A DNA stretch of 64,000 nucleotides from Phymatolithon calcareum. Its lineage: Eukaryota; Rhodophyta; Florideophyceae; Hapalidiales. The notes under the pieces are model-generated. The model worked only from the letters and a program-made list of their open reading frames with translations. It ran no database searches and was not told the DNA's origin. How positions within the stretch are numbered: the stretch's first letter is position 1; every line of letters begins with the position of its first letter. Shown one piece after another: positions 1-11,640 of this stretch. Location of the stretch: the NCBI GenBank assembly GCA_977006965.1, contig OZ345362.1:2046001-2110000 (forward strand), in the 5' to 3' direction. The translations under genes and the position numbers were made by a program.

Positions 1-3000
1 CGGTACGGTTCCTAAATGAAGAGTCATACCAACCGAAAAAAAAGACGGTACAGTTTTTGCCAAAACCCACTTCTACGGTACTGCATAAAGTTTAACCCGG
101 TGTGGTTTCCAGACATTCCCAATTCAGTTTGCAATGAACGGTGTTCAAGCAGGGGAAAGTAACTTTCCCCTGGTTCAAGAGTACTGTATCGCAAGCCTCC
201 TTTCCTATTCCGAATGTTGTTGTCCTTCGCCATCATGCCCACCAAAGTACTTCTATTTTGCAATTTGCTTTTGCTTTGGAGAATCTGGAACCAACATAAT
301 TCATGAATATCCAGTCAAGGCGAAGTCAACTGGTCAACTACCTGTGCATTTCGAGACAAACTCTTTCCTTCTAATTACCATATCAGTCCGTCCAGAACTT
401 GATCCTTGCCACCTTCCATCACCGCCGCAAGAAATGACATATTTTTCACCTCTGTTTCGCGTCAGTCTTCCTCAACCTCGCACACCTTCCCCTGCCAACC
501 TGCCAAGGCTCGGCGAAGCATGAACAGTTTACGCTCGCTCAACGTCGTCCCGTGAAATGAATGCCGTGTGCCAGAATGCCACTTCAATTAATGCAAGACT
601 ATGAGGCGCTCCACGGCACGTCTCGCAAATTGATACACAATTCCGCCCGCCCACGAGTCCGCTGACTTGGACGGACTTGTATTCCGCAGTGGTACTGTAG
701 GGAGAACTTGGACACATGGGAATCGCCATGGACGGCGTGACAGGAGGCGGAACTATGGTGTGGCGGTTGTGGAACTTTGCACGATAAGTGGCAGTCCTGT
801 TACAGCTTTTAGGGTAACCCTCTCAACGAATTCTTTCCCTGTCTCACCTGCACCTCGTCAGAATTCTCGCGGCGCCTTGTGTGTCGGCTTTTGTGCTGAG
901 AAGTATTGGGCATGATCGTCTTTTTCATTCATATTTTGCTCTTGCTTGGTATTTCAGAGGATACGCAGCTATCCCAGAAACAGGGCATTCAGTCTTAACA
1001 GGATGAGTCTGTCCCTGTGTCATCCCTAGTTAGTCCACTTTTCCAGCGAATTGCATTGTGGGTCTGGAATTGTCGATGGGGCTCAGCCAACGGGTGGTGA
1101 GCTGATGCCAGGAATCTTGAGAAATTTGTGCTACCTGATCGGATGAAGCAATGCGTTGAGCTACAGCGATCGTGGGGGACCATATCCTGTCTCTGTTTTT
1201 GCCGGACGATATCGTAACTCGCAAGATCAGTTTACAAGTTATAATCTGGGCTGAGGTTTGCATCAACGTCAGATAAAAATGCTCTCGGAAATAGTCTGAG
1301 TGCAATTTCTCGGCGGTGCACTCGGGAGCTACCAACTAATTTAGGTTCAAAATGGACGGATTGAGCTCCAAATCAGCTCAAAAGCCACAATCGAAGACGT
1401 AGTATTACGACTGAGCTGAGATGAAAATTCCCTCGGACAGGTTTATTTGACGTGCATTAAGGGTACAACCTCCGCAATGGATGTACGTTACAATTCATTT
1501 CATGAAGCAGCATGGAAATCATCCCATTGCAGTGAAGACAATTTATGATACACAGGTGTTTACTTTGCATGATAATTCGCGGACGGGAGCGAAAAAGGGC
1601 ATGAATGCATTTTAAAAGGCTTGAGCGACCAATGTGCAAAGCCTTTCAATGTATTGTTGCCAGCACACTTGTCCATTGCTGGCCAACCTTTAATTGAGAT
1701 ATGCTGATACGCAAAATGTTCTGATAGCTGTGCTAGTTATTCATGTGAAACGGTAGAGGCGACAGCGTACGCATGCTGACAAAGTATGCTAACACTCAGA
1801 TTTGTCGCACAACGGACAATTGCTGAAAATCCGTGATTATCAGAGATACCTACCGACACTTAGCGATAACGGACATTTACCAACACTTAGCGAACACACC
1901 GTTCAATAGCCTTATCATAGTACATATGACCAGAGACAAGCCTACAGAGATAGATAGCCAAGTCAACTTTACCGTGTCAATACACTTTACGACCCGTCGA
2001 TCGAGGTCCTTCATCTGGGCTCTGAACCCAGAGATTAACCGAACAGGATTATTCTGGGTGCGCCGCAGAATATCTCCGACTCGCAATCTTCCTGTCTCCA
2101 CATCACAGCTTGTTGTAGCCACGGATACTAATTTCAATTCAGGCTGATGAAACAACCATTGTAGAGGCAAGTTGGAGTACCGTCCAATTTTGTGCATTCC
2201 TCCATAACACAGCTTCTCCATCCTATTCCCAAAGAGTGTTATATGTGGCGAAAACAAAGTTTCCAAGCTGAAGCATCTTTCTGGGTCCTCTCAGGCGCTA
2301 AACAGACATTGAGAGTTTCAAGTAAACTCACATCCATCCATCCATCCATCTTTCTGAATGCATTTTGCGAAAGAAATTTTTGTCAACGATCTTTCCGTTA
2401 GTACTAAATTCGATCTGCAGCCTCAAGGTCGCCAATAATTAGACCATTTTTCATTTCAGAATTCCTCTCCTTTTGTGCCGGTCGGTGCCGTACCTATACG
2501 AAAAACAAGTTACGGATATAGACACGAAAAATTCACTGATCGTGTTCAGCACTGGATGAATTGAGGAGAAGGCTGACTCGTACATCTACAGTAGGGGGGG
2601 TCCACTACAAGCAAAAACGCATGCGATTGCTTAAGTGTGGACTGATTGGCAGAAATTTAGGAGAGCTCACGCAGGCAAAAAGTTGAAAACTTGGCTACGC
2701 ACCATTCATACGGGTACCCTTCAGCCATAGAGCGCACACCACTGCGTTTTGATTTGGCCAGTAAGTTGGCTGATTTTTCGGCTTCCCACGGTAAGGTGGT
2801 TTTCTGCTTCTCCAAGGGCGGAGAGGTCAAAGTTGGCACAGAGAAACATATTGTTGCACTTGGTCTCCAACTTAGTTTATATGCAAAAGGTCTGCCTTCC
2901 ACCTCCACCCGCGAAATAATCAAACGAAGGGGAGAGTCGATCGTGCCAAAAAGAAAAACAAGTCTACTAACAAACGCCGGCACCCAGCGCGCTTGGGAAA

Positions 3001-3436
3001 AAATCGCACACAGCTCGCGAAAAAGTCGAGCTTTTCAGGAACAGGGTTGGTTCCGGTCAGAACAAGTTTTCCGCAATCAAGAAAAATACGAGGATGATGA
3101 CGAGAGTTACGGTTCGACGGCACGGAACCACACGGACGAAAAAACCAAGGGGTTCCAAACTTCTTAACCGTCGAAGCGATACCAAAAAGATAAGCAAACA
3201 AAATCACCGCACATTATTCGGCCGACGTCGCGGCCAACGGGGCGAAGCAGGGGATCCAAAAAGAAGACAGTTGAAACGACGGCGGCGGCGCTAGAATACC
3301 AGGAAAAAAGCAGTTGTTGCCCGTGCAGAAATTCACGGGCACGGATTTACGCGCGCCTATACGCATCGTGTGTGTGTGTGTGTTCCATTCAAGAATGTCG
3401 GATGGTGTACAAACTTTCTTTTTTCCAGCTTGAAGC
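1..3436. other. Intergenic, no gene recognised
   Basis: No open frame here matches a family I recognise. The longest frames (minus 1877-2266, 129 residues; plus 2691-3167, 158 residues) have no clear motif and could be chance or decayed sequence. The first contains a plausible C-terminal hydrophobic stretch, so it might be a leftover exon, but I cannot name it. A short (TG)n run lies near 3368-3381, and a TACAGTA motif lies at 2587-2593. Confidence 0.5.
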
Positions 3437-4645
3437 TCACGATAGCGGTGCAACAGAGAGAAGCCAACGTAATGCGTCGATTTTGCTGTTGATGCTTCCA
3501 CCGGCCGCATGGGCTACAAATGCATCTTCAACCGAATCGAAGGAGGCGCCGCTGTCGAAAAGATCGCGGGCTCGGTTCGCACGAGGCGGACGGCGGTTGA
3601 TGATACATCGATCAATAGTTTTCACTCCGGATGTGTACGTGCGTGCCTGCGAAGACACTGGTGCTAACCAGGAATCCACACGTCGTATTGGACCGCATGA
3701 TGGCCAGGCGTCGAGCAGGTAGAAGAAGGCTCGATTTTCGAAGCGGAGTGGGAGAAGGCGTGTTTTTTCTGCAAGAATGCTTGTTGAATTCATTGCATGG
3801 TCTAAAAACCTTGTCGCCCATTCAGAACGACGCATCATGAATACTGCATGGCAAATGGAAAAAGAAAACTGGGTTAGTACTGAAGAACAACCGTTACAGC
3901 CAACACATTCGTAATCCAAAGCAATGGACAAGCGACAAGCAAAACAGGCGTTTTGGTAGCGCTGGCAAGAAAAATGGACAGGCAAAATAAGCATTCACTT
4001 ACCTCCGCTATTTGGGCCGTTGACATCGTTTGATATCATGAGTGAGGCGTCACCCATCATGGCCGCAGCCTTGTACAAACTGATATCCTCTCTCAGAATA
4101 ACGGCATCCGCGTCGATGACAAATACATATTCATGTGTTTTCAAAACCTGCTTGATGAGCGGGAACTTTGCCCACGCCACCGGCAATTTGCCCGTCATTT
4201 CCTTGAGTTCGGCGGAATTCGGTACAAACAGGTCATAACCCCATGTTCGTGCATATCGCTCCTTGTTCCGAATAGTCAAGTTTCGGATATCCGGATACAT
4301 AAAATTGTCAGCGATCATGGCAATAGCGATTTTCGGAAGTGGCTGTGGATGAAGTTGTTGTTGTTGACGAAAAAAAGAAGGGGATGCTGTCCAAGGATGC
4401 GAAACGCCCGAGGGACAACGATTGCGATAATGCCACATCCATCCAATGTAACATGGCGATACGACATGAGTGGTATACACAGAAATGCAAAAGATGGCTG
4501 CAAAAGCGGCTGTAATTGCACCGCTCATGCGAGACACTCGACGTTTCAATGGCGGACTTGACGGATACGACGCATAATTGGCACTCTCAGAAACGAAGAG
4601 CGGAAGCAGCTGCTTAAAATGGGAGACATGCTTGGAGAAGGCCAT
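3437..4645 (-). CDS. GT34 family (GMA12/MNN10-type) glycosyltransferase, two exons
   Basis: Predicted type II Golgi glycosyltransferase of 349 residues that would transfer a hexose, probably galactose, xylose or mannose, from a nucleotide sugar. Exon 1 is 4645-4003 and exon 2 is 3843-3437. The 159-bp intron (4002-3844) has a GTAAGT donor, a perfect TACTAAC branch site and a TGCAG acceptor. Splicing joins residues into NSGVFMMRR, a strong match to the family pattern at this point; without splicing the frame stops just after NSGGK. A hydrophobic anchor covers about residues 41-60, followed by a Gln/Pro-rich stem to about 104. The metal-binding DxD lies in FVIDADAVIL (about 175-184). The C-terminal DAFVAHAAGG fits the conserved histidine block. 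Start chosen at the first ATG, before the anchor. The family call is secure; the sugar specificity is unknown. Confidence 0.87.
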
Positions 4646-7600
4646 GCCTTTGCGCAGTTAGTTTTTCTCGTAGGGGAGGGCGCTGGGAAGCTCATACAGA
4701 GCCTAGCGGTTGGTTGAGTTGTCGCAATCGGAAATGTGTGCGAGCCGCGTGCAATTGGTGAAATCAAAGAATTATTATTACGAGATCTCGAGCACGGGCG
4801 ACGACGATGAGACGGTTCGCATTGACTGCCTTAGCACGCAGATAATTGCCGGTCGCCGGAATACGCGAAAACACACGGGCGGGGGTGTACAGTGTTGTAG
4901 CAGTGCGAGAAGATGCGCGGAAGCGGTGGCAACAATCAAGCGATGCGTGCAACAAGGATGCGCGAGTTGCCAATTGGACACGGACAGGCAAGCCGAATGG
5001 TCGAATGATGTCGCCAACTCGCGTCCTCGACGACTACAGTATTCGCGGTGGAAAATGCTGGTACCCCTCGGCGATCGTGTGTGGGGGGGGGGGGGGGGCG
5101 GAGCGGAGCGTGATGCGAAGACGGCTTGGACGCGCGGGGCGAGGATGTTGCGTTGCGCCGCGAAGGGTGGGAGTACGCCGTCCGAACCGTTTCACAAGGA
5201 ACGGTTTCGCGTACACCGTGCGGAAAAGGCGTTGGTTGCGTCAGGAACAAGATGTGTATTGTAGAGGTACTGCAGTGTACGGTAGTGACACATTTGCGGA
5301 TGCGGTACTGTATAATTAGGCCGGCGCGGTCCCAGCGGGGGAAAAAGTGGGTGCACGCCTGGACATTGCCCTGTGCACGCTTGCACCTTTTTACGTTCAT
5401 TTTCGCCTCAAAGTTTGGAACTGTTGTCCAATGACTTTTCGCAGCATGTCTGCATCGATGTTTAGCGGCAATTTCCATCTGCAGAGGGCCCTAGGGCCCT
5501 CTGCAGATGGAAATTGCTGTATCGCAACGGTGCGGGGCGAATTATAGGGCTCGATTTTTGCTAACATTTTTCCGACAATTCACGAAATTTTTACATCGGA
5601 ATTTATATGGCAAACGAGTGCAATCGAAGGCCCGGAGCGCGTGCCCAGAGTTGGAATTTTGCTAAAAAAAGACATTTTGATGAATTTGCGCATCGATTGT
5701 GATCGTGATCATCTCGTGGTACGATAGTCACGCGCGCTTCGTGCAGAATTTCTTTCCCGGCCGGAGATTTCGCCTCCGCCACGTATCATGCCACCCGTCG
5801 GGACGCGAACGTCAAGAAACGTTTGTCGATCGAATTTCAAAATAGAAAACAAGTGAAATGTATCAATTGTTGTCGTTCACTTCATGTCATTGCTGTTCTT
5901 ATCATACTTCCCTGCTTTGCACGCCAGCAAGGCGGGAATCGTTGTAGCACTCCCTCGCTGTTCGTGCATGGCATTACTTTCAAAATTGTTTTGAAAATAT
6001 AAACTTTACTTCTAGTTGAAAGTGCATGCTGGCAGTGAACGATCCGATATGGAAAATTTTAAGCCTATCAAATGATGTGCACGTACAGTGGTCACAAAAT
6101 GCAACACATTTTGCGGGTAAAACCTCCAACGGATCTTGGATCTGCTCGTTCTCATTTCGTACTGCATTGAGCACAAATACTGTATGATACGCATCCGCTC
6201 AATAACTTTTTCATCATACTGTATGAGTGACAGTGGTTCAACATTTGCCTGCCACGGGCACATGCTTGGAACTTGCATGGAATTGCTCAACGAAACAGTA
6301 GACTTCCAAGCACGGGACAAAGCATACTGTAAAGTCACGACAAAACCTTTCGAGTGCTTGCCCCTCTGGGGAATGCAATTTTTTTATAAAAAAAATCAAA
6401 AAGAAAATTTCCCTCCTGTTCTTCTCAGAAGAAAAAGCGCGATTGTCTGCAAGAATCTCCAATAATCGTTCGAACAATTTTGCCTGAAACCTCAATTGAG
6501 CTCCTGCAAAGAAAGACTCAAGGCCCAAAAATCGATATAGAGTTTTCTTAATTAGCAAGATTTTGCAGCTCTTCGGGTCGATATTTCGTGAATGTTCTCA
6601 AAATACAAATTTTGTTATTAACATTTTGTTTCCCCCGATCACTAAAGCAAAGCAAAATCCACTTTCCGCTGCCATGCCATGGAGTACTCTAGCAGTGGAA
6701 CGATGCATCCACATTATTGTGGATGTAGGTTTTCGGAAAGTTGATGTTCGTGCAGCTGCACGTACAGTAAATTAAATTATATATGATTTACGTGTAGTTC
6801 AATGCCACCTCAATCGAAAACACGAAACACTGCTCTTGCCATTCTGACATGTTCTATTGGTCACTACGTTTACTGCTCTCCAATATAATTTGTCTGATTG
6901 GTATACTTTATGGAAATAAATTTCCAAAAGCCGTGCTTTCAATGCATGGAACACGTTTCATGCGTCAGCTGGACAGCAATGTCACAGTTTGGAACTCACT
7001 TCAACTGCTCGTTTACATTATTCCCAAGTCACTACAAGATTGGTCGAGATTGATCTCAAACTTTAGTGAAACATCATCTTCATGGCGTGGAATTGTGGAA
7101 TCTACTGTACAGTACTACTGTCGGCTTCCGTCAATAAAGCAGACAGTACTGTTGTAGATCCTTCACTGCCTGACAACAGTGTAGCCCTGCTTTCAGTCAT
7201 TTGTGTGCCTCGTTGACCCAACTTTGACACATATTTTTACATTGCTTTATAGACTTGCTATGCTGTCTCCGTCACCGCAATCATCAGCCCTCGATTTTGT
7301 CCACAGCCTATTAGGCTGAGCCTTAAGCCGATAAAAGATCGTTTCGTGATGAAGTAGATTGATTTATGAACCTGACGAAACCTGGCAGCTAGCATCATGC
7401 TCTACTAGGTCGTTCGATTTTAAATCTTTTTTTTTCCCTCAACGTCACGAAAGAAACACCCATTGGTTGCAACGCATGCATGTGTTTTCTTCGTCACAGC
7501 GCCACCGCACTGTGATTTCTTCAACACTGTACGACATAAATTCACACTGCTCCAGAATTGCACATAGCCCTACAGTAGTTGGGACCTTCCGTGAATATCG

Positions 7601-7743
7601 GTTAGAAATTGGCCCCCAAACCACATTGCGCAATATATGGCGCGCCTGCTCGTCTTCAGTCATGGTCCATGACGTGTCTGTCCATGCTCTTAAACGCGAT
7701 TGCTCGTACTCTTACTTCTAGCCCACGTAGGGTCGGCTCTCCC
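4646..7743. other. Intergenic with sequence motifs only
   Basis: I see no supportable gene. The stretch holds a run of 14 G (5085-5098), a perfect 50-bp palindrome (listed separately) and several TACTGTA/TACAGTA motifs (5306, 6178, 6217, 6325, 6763, 7103, 7108, 7571). A partial foldback lies around 7100-7160. Frames from 4700 to 5480 overlap on both strands in GC-richer sequence but show no domain. Confidence 0.5.
5468..5517. repeat. Perfect 50-bp palindrome
   Basis: Two 25-nt arms are exact reverse complements with no loop; the centre is GGGCCCTAGGGCCC. The arm begins GCAATTTCCATCTGCAG. It lies in non-coding DNA. A transcript would fold into a stem without a natural loop, so it is not a typical miRNA precursor or terminator. 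Confidence 0.95.
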
Positions 7744-7868
7744 TTTTTCTTTCCTTCTTTTCTTGCGAAGTATCTGAGCTGCACATAGTGTACGTTACTC
7801 AACATCTAGGGGGCCTCTAAGATGCTCCTGGACTGGATTCATTCTAGGTGCTCGTGTAACTGCTTCAC
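7744..7868 (-). mobile_element. SINE fragment (5'-truncated)
   Basis: This matches the body and tail of the fuller SINE at 8918-9195. Shared blocks on the plus strand are GGGGCCTCTAAGATG, then a spacer, then TGCTCGTGTAACTGCTTC. The element ends in a pyrimidine-rich run (7744-7762), which is an A-rich tail on the element strand. The tRNA-like head is missing. Confidence 0.7.
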
Positions 7869-8917
7869 GATATTGCTTTCCACCTCATAGAAATTTGAGT
7901 GTTTCGCTCTCGACCTGTGCACTGTTTTATCCATTTTTGTTTTGCGATCTTTACCGTTACTTTCGTGAGAAATTGTTACGAGCACATGTCCCGAACCTCA
8001 ATATGACATACTTTCAACACAACTTCCCAACGTTACTTTGCCAGCATTGTACTCTTGCCATTACTGCAAGAGAGATTACTATAGTACAATCGCGTTGTTG
8101 CTCTTTCACTTATGGCGTTTCACGCAGAAACAGCATGGAACGTCGAAGACTCGCCCGCGCGGATTGCCTTCCGCCAAGGGTCGAACCAGTGTGCGTGAGA
8201 TTGTACGCGAAATGCTTTACCCACCTTGAGCTCTCTTATCTGAGGGCCGATGAACGAATAGTTCCCAACCGAGAAAATGGGACATTGAGAAAATGGGAAC
8301 GCCAATATGTCCAATAGAATACGTGCACTTGTGGAATTTGAACCTGAAGGAAATAGAGAAAAATTAATTTCACAAATGCAGGTACGTACTCGCGTTCCCA
8401 ATTTCTCATTTTCCTATTTTCCCGGTAAGGATCTATTCCCTGGGATAGATGTTACATTTTTCTGACAGCGCGGCTTGTGTCGAAATGGAGTCTTTGGGTT
8501 CCGACAGCATTGCGTTCTTGTTCGTAAGAAGTGCTGCAATTGCACTGCTAACATAGGAACAGAAATTCTCCCTCTTTTAGGAAAAACAAGTCCGGACGGC
8601 ACTGTACTCTTCTACTCGGAATGGTCCCAGTATCGGGATATTTTCAATTGCGCTTTGAAGTTCCTAGATCTCTGCTTTAGTTTCTTCGACAAGTCCGAAA
8701 TGTGCCGGCTGGCGTCTTTCGTACAAACCTTCTGCGAGGCGTGTATTTCCGCGAGTTTTCGGAGGAGATGGTCACTCCTCACAGACCAACTTCTACGACA
8801 CGCAGCACACCTCATGACGGAGAATTGAAAAATAAAATCGAGGAGTATTGTACAGTGCGCAGCCGATGCAAAATCCTGCATAGGGAGTCCATCGCAAGTC
8901 CGAAGAGCGAAACTTGG
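7869..8917. other. Intergenic, nothing recognised
   Basis: This lies between two SINE copies. Frames on both strands at about 8414-8881 lack recognisable domains and overlap each other, so they are not called. Confidence 0.5.
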
Positions 8918-9195
8918 TTTTCTTTCTTTCTTTATTGCGAAATTTTATTAGAGATACACAAGGTGTACTCGACATCTAAGGGGCCTCTAAGATGTTTCCG
9001 AGTTGTATATCATTTTGGGTACTCGTGTAACTGCTTCCCGTGAGACTTCGGAAATACCACTACACGGTGACACCCGAGTGCCCGCGGCCCAACGTAATGC
9101 AATTCTTGCTCGTGACAGGATTCGAACCGGCGACCTTACGTTTCTTCCTGCATCATACCGAAACATGCGCACAACTGGGCGCGGGGCAATCTGCC
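8918..9195 (-). mobile_element. tRNA-derived SINE, near full length
   Basis: Read on the minus strand, the head contains a clear RNA polymerase III B box, GGTTCGAATCC (9128-9118), preceded by a weak A-box-like stretch (about 9182-9168). A body of about 170 bp follows and the element ends in an (A/G)-rich tail, AATAAAGAAAGAAAGAAA (8935-8918). Two further copies in the window (7744-7868 minus; 30365-30570 plus) share the body, so this is a repeated family and not a lone tRNA relic. The exact 5' end is uncertain, and I did not identify a target-site duplication. Confidence 0.75.
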
Positions 9196-10129
9196 ATTAG
9201 CTGAAGAAGATCTGGAATGTCGAACATTGGAGAACTTAGCAGCATGGGAAGTCTCCAATGCAATATGACCATCGCCATGAGTGTCCTTCATATCGAGGAG
9301 GCCAAAGATGACGAGAGTGGCAGAAGAGAATATGATTGAAGGGATTCGAAACATTAGTAATAGAGCAGCGGTATCGAAGGGAACGGAGAAACGAACATTG
9401 ATCCAGATGAATGGGGCTCTTGAAGTATTGAAGCATGAACAACAAGACTACAACGTAAGTAATACAAGTCAACACATCAAAGAGAATAGTTGCCCCCACC
9501 TCCAGAACTTGTTCACCATGAGGGACAAGAGATGACATCAAGGTCGTAGTTCCAGCAAGACCAACGGATGAGATCCACGAACATAAGGGCTAGCCCTGTG
9601 GAGCACTCGAAGATCTCTCAGTTCTTCCCTACGTCGACGATGACGTGACAAAGCTAATATTTAACGTAAAGAAGGAGAGCATGGGGATTTCACCCGGTTG
9701 ATAAGAAAGTGGAACGAGAACAAGGGACTGTAATAGCGCTGGTGCCCGACCTCAGGAGAGCAGATGGTACCGTGTTAAGTGCTGCGGTGTCTAAAACAAA
9801 GAGAACACCATAGCAAGACGAATGGTTGCAGTTCGCTACTATACAGGTCGGAATAAGCAATACGGTGGTGGGGGTCGGCGAGCCACGTGAGCGTAAATGG
9901 CGCGGAATATTTTTCAAGACCCTTGGTATGGGATAATATGCTTCACAGGAGTGCCGTAGGTGCGGATCATGTCTCGAATGCTACAAACTGAACAAAATGA
10001 CGGCTGGTGCTGAAGCAGAACTTCTGACATCTGCCGCGAATTTTAGAGTAATGAAGCACGAACAAAATCCAAACTTTGAAAAGGGGCCGAGCCCGGGCGC
10101 TCGAAGGTTGCGGTTCTATTGCTCTCGCG
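9196..10129. other. Probable decayed LINE body, no intact frame
   Basis: This lies directly upstream of a recognisable LINE 3' end. Frames are short and broken (for example plus 9281-9535). It is probably the eroded interior of the same retroelement, but no reverse transcriptase motif can be read. Confidence 0.35.
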
Positions 10130-10340
10130 TACTGTACGTATGATGCACTTTTTCGCCTGGTCCGCCAGGTACTGCTGTAATGAGTCAGACCAACGCCAGA
10201 ATCAATCTGTGGCGACGTACCAGGCCTAGATGTGTAAGCCGCAGTCAAGCTCACTAACGATAGAATTGAGTGAAAACACTTAGGTCCTCGAAACGATGCT
10301 AGTGGCACTAAGGGAATAGCAAAATAAAAGAATTATAGGA
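10130..10340 (+). mobile_element. LINE-type retroelement 3' end, copy 1
   Basis: This is homologous to 30190-30358: both contain a TGGCGACGTnCCAGGCCT block followed by a GCAGTCAA block and a degenerate coding tail. This copy ends in an A-rich AAATAAAAGAATTA. The reading frame is interrupted, so it is a dead copy. It stops about 60 bp before the stop codon of the TMEM97-like gene. Confidence 0.65.
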
Positions 10341-10399
10341 GCCCCTGGCAGTCGACCACCTTGACCCAAGGCCAAGGACCTTCCGTCAACTGTCTTGTC

Positions 10400-11047
10400 T
10401 TAGTCTGAGCGCTTCACCGCGGAGAAAGGCAATGGAGAGAGTAGCATTCGTATAAGAAGTAGAAAGGGCATGACGACCCAAGGTGAATTAAGGAGCATAA
10501 CAAATGCCAAGTGGGGAGTGGCATCCCGACCAAGTGCCTCCTCCATTAGAAGAACGACCATGACTGTGAGAATAGAACATGAGTACATGATAGTAGGAAT
10601 TCTAATCCAGTTGCAACCGCGGACAAACGCATAGAAGGCAACGGCATAGAAAGGGCCGTAGAACAGAATGTCGACCCAAATGGCGGCCCTCCACCATGGA
10701 GGACGTGCAATAAGAACAGGATCATAAGCACGTGCATACCAATGGATGAGGTCCACTAGCATACGAGGCGGCCATACAGGATATTCAAAGTCATCTGCGT
10801 TGGAGATGACAATCTGTTCCAAGTCGACGATGTATGTGATAAATATGAGGTTTAGCGCAAAGAATGAGAGCATGCAAACATCGTGCGGTCGACGGGAGAG
10901 CGGAATAGAAACGCGAGACTGCCCTGGCTTCGGTGTCGGACCACGCGTGAGAAGGTGGTGCACCGTGGTCAGTGTTCCGGTGAGCGGGAATAATAGGCAC
11001 GAGACAGTGATGGACTGTAGCACGATGGGCATCCATGATTCCCCCAT
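10400..11047 (-). CDS. TMEM97/sigma-2 receptor-like EXPERA-domain membrane protein
   Basis: An intronless 215-residue polytopic membrane protein. It has four hydrophobic segments in the EXPERA arrangement: an N-terminal segment (about 8-30), ALNLIFITYIVDLEQIVI (about 64-81), a WVDILFYGPFYAVAFYAF segment and a final LAFVMLLNSPWVVMPFLLLI segment. Conserved family features are visible: LIHWYARAYDPVLIARPPWW and the IPTIMYSCS block before a TM glutamate. Relatives sit in the endoplasmic reticulum and affect sterol/cholesterol handling; that role here is inferred from family only. The ATG at 11047 is the first in frame. The C-terminus SAVKRSD is not a clear ER retrieval motif. The related emopamil-binding sterol isomerase is less likely because of the TMEM97-like length and spacing. 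Confidence 0.8.
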   Translation of the reverse strand: MGESWMPIVLQSITVSCLLFPLTGTLTTVHHLLTRGPTPKPGQSRVSIPLSRRPHDVCMLSFFALNLIFITYIVDLEQIVISNADDFEYPVWPPRMLVDLIHWYARAYDPVLIARPPWWRAAIWVDILFYGPFYAVAFYAFVRGCNWIRIPTIMYSCSILTVMVVLLMEEALGRDATPHLAFVMLLNSPWVVMPFLLLIRMLLSPLPFSAVKRSD

Positions 11048-11432
11048 GGCACGACGGACAGGGGTTGCAGCAATGGAGAATATAACACTATAGGAGATGC
11101 GATGACCAGATCACGAATGTTGATTTCTGCCAGGTTTACTGCTGCCGCAGAGATCAAATGCTGGGATGGACGACGGTGCAAATTGACGATGGCCAGATCA
11201 GACGCACGTTCAAAACGGCTTGAGGGTGATAGCAATTTGCGTGCAAGTCGAGATGCGAAGATTCGGAACGGGGGAAGGAGGTCGTTCTCGCGAAGAGTCG
11301 TTTGGGAGAAGAAGGGAATCGAAAGTGGGGAAAACAACTGCTGATCTGCCTGTTGCATTCCAAGGTGATTCACACGCTATTTTTGAGCTCAGTGATGAGC
11401 TTTTCAGAAATCGCTTCCACTGCTGCATATGA

Positions 11433-11480
11433 TAATGGGTCACAGGAATTCCACTATAGTGGAATTCCTGTGACCCATTA
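11433..11480. repeat. Perfect 48-bp palindrome
   Basis: The two 24-nt arms are exact reverse complements with no loop; the centre is CCACTATAGTGG. It is non-coding and one of a local cluster within 210 bp. Confidence 0.95.
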
Positions 11481-11586
11481 GTCGGCTCCAGATTTCATTA
11501 CAGTAGTCTTCTTCTTGTTTTGTCTTACAGTATGTGGACCAGCTTTCATGCTGGTCTCTTCCAACAATGATTTCTTCTTCTGATTC

Positions 11587-11640
11587 TCTAAGTAACCAAT
11601 CGAGTCGACTCGATTGGTTACTTAGAATGATCATTCTAAG
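11587..11640. repeat. Two overlapping perfect palindromes
   Basis: A 40-bp palindrome (11587-11626, centre GAGTCGACTC) overlaps a 20-bp palindrome (11621-11640, centre AATGATCATT). They share the CTTAGA junction. Neither resembles the neighbouring palindrome at 11433 in sequence. Confidence 0.92.

Noticed and set aside
2691-3167. 158-residue plus frame
   Set aside because: No recognisable domain, an opposing frame of similar length, and no promoter or splice evidence; mentioned only in the intergenic entry.
9113-9190. tRNA gene on the minus strand
   Set aside because: The T-arm/B box is good, but acceptor and D arms do not pair well, and the sequence continues into a body shared by two other copies, so it is a SINE head.
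11433-11480. Transcription terminator hairpin
   Set aside because: There is no adjacent gene end, no T-run and no loop, and this is eukaryotic nuclear DNA.
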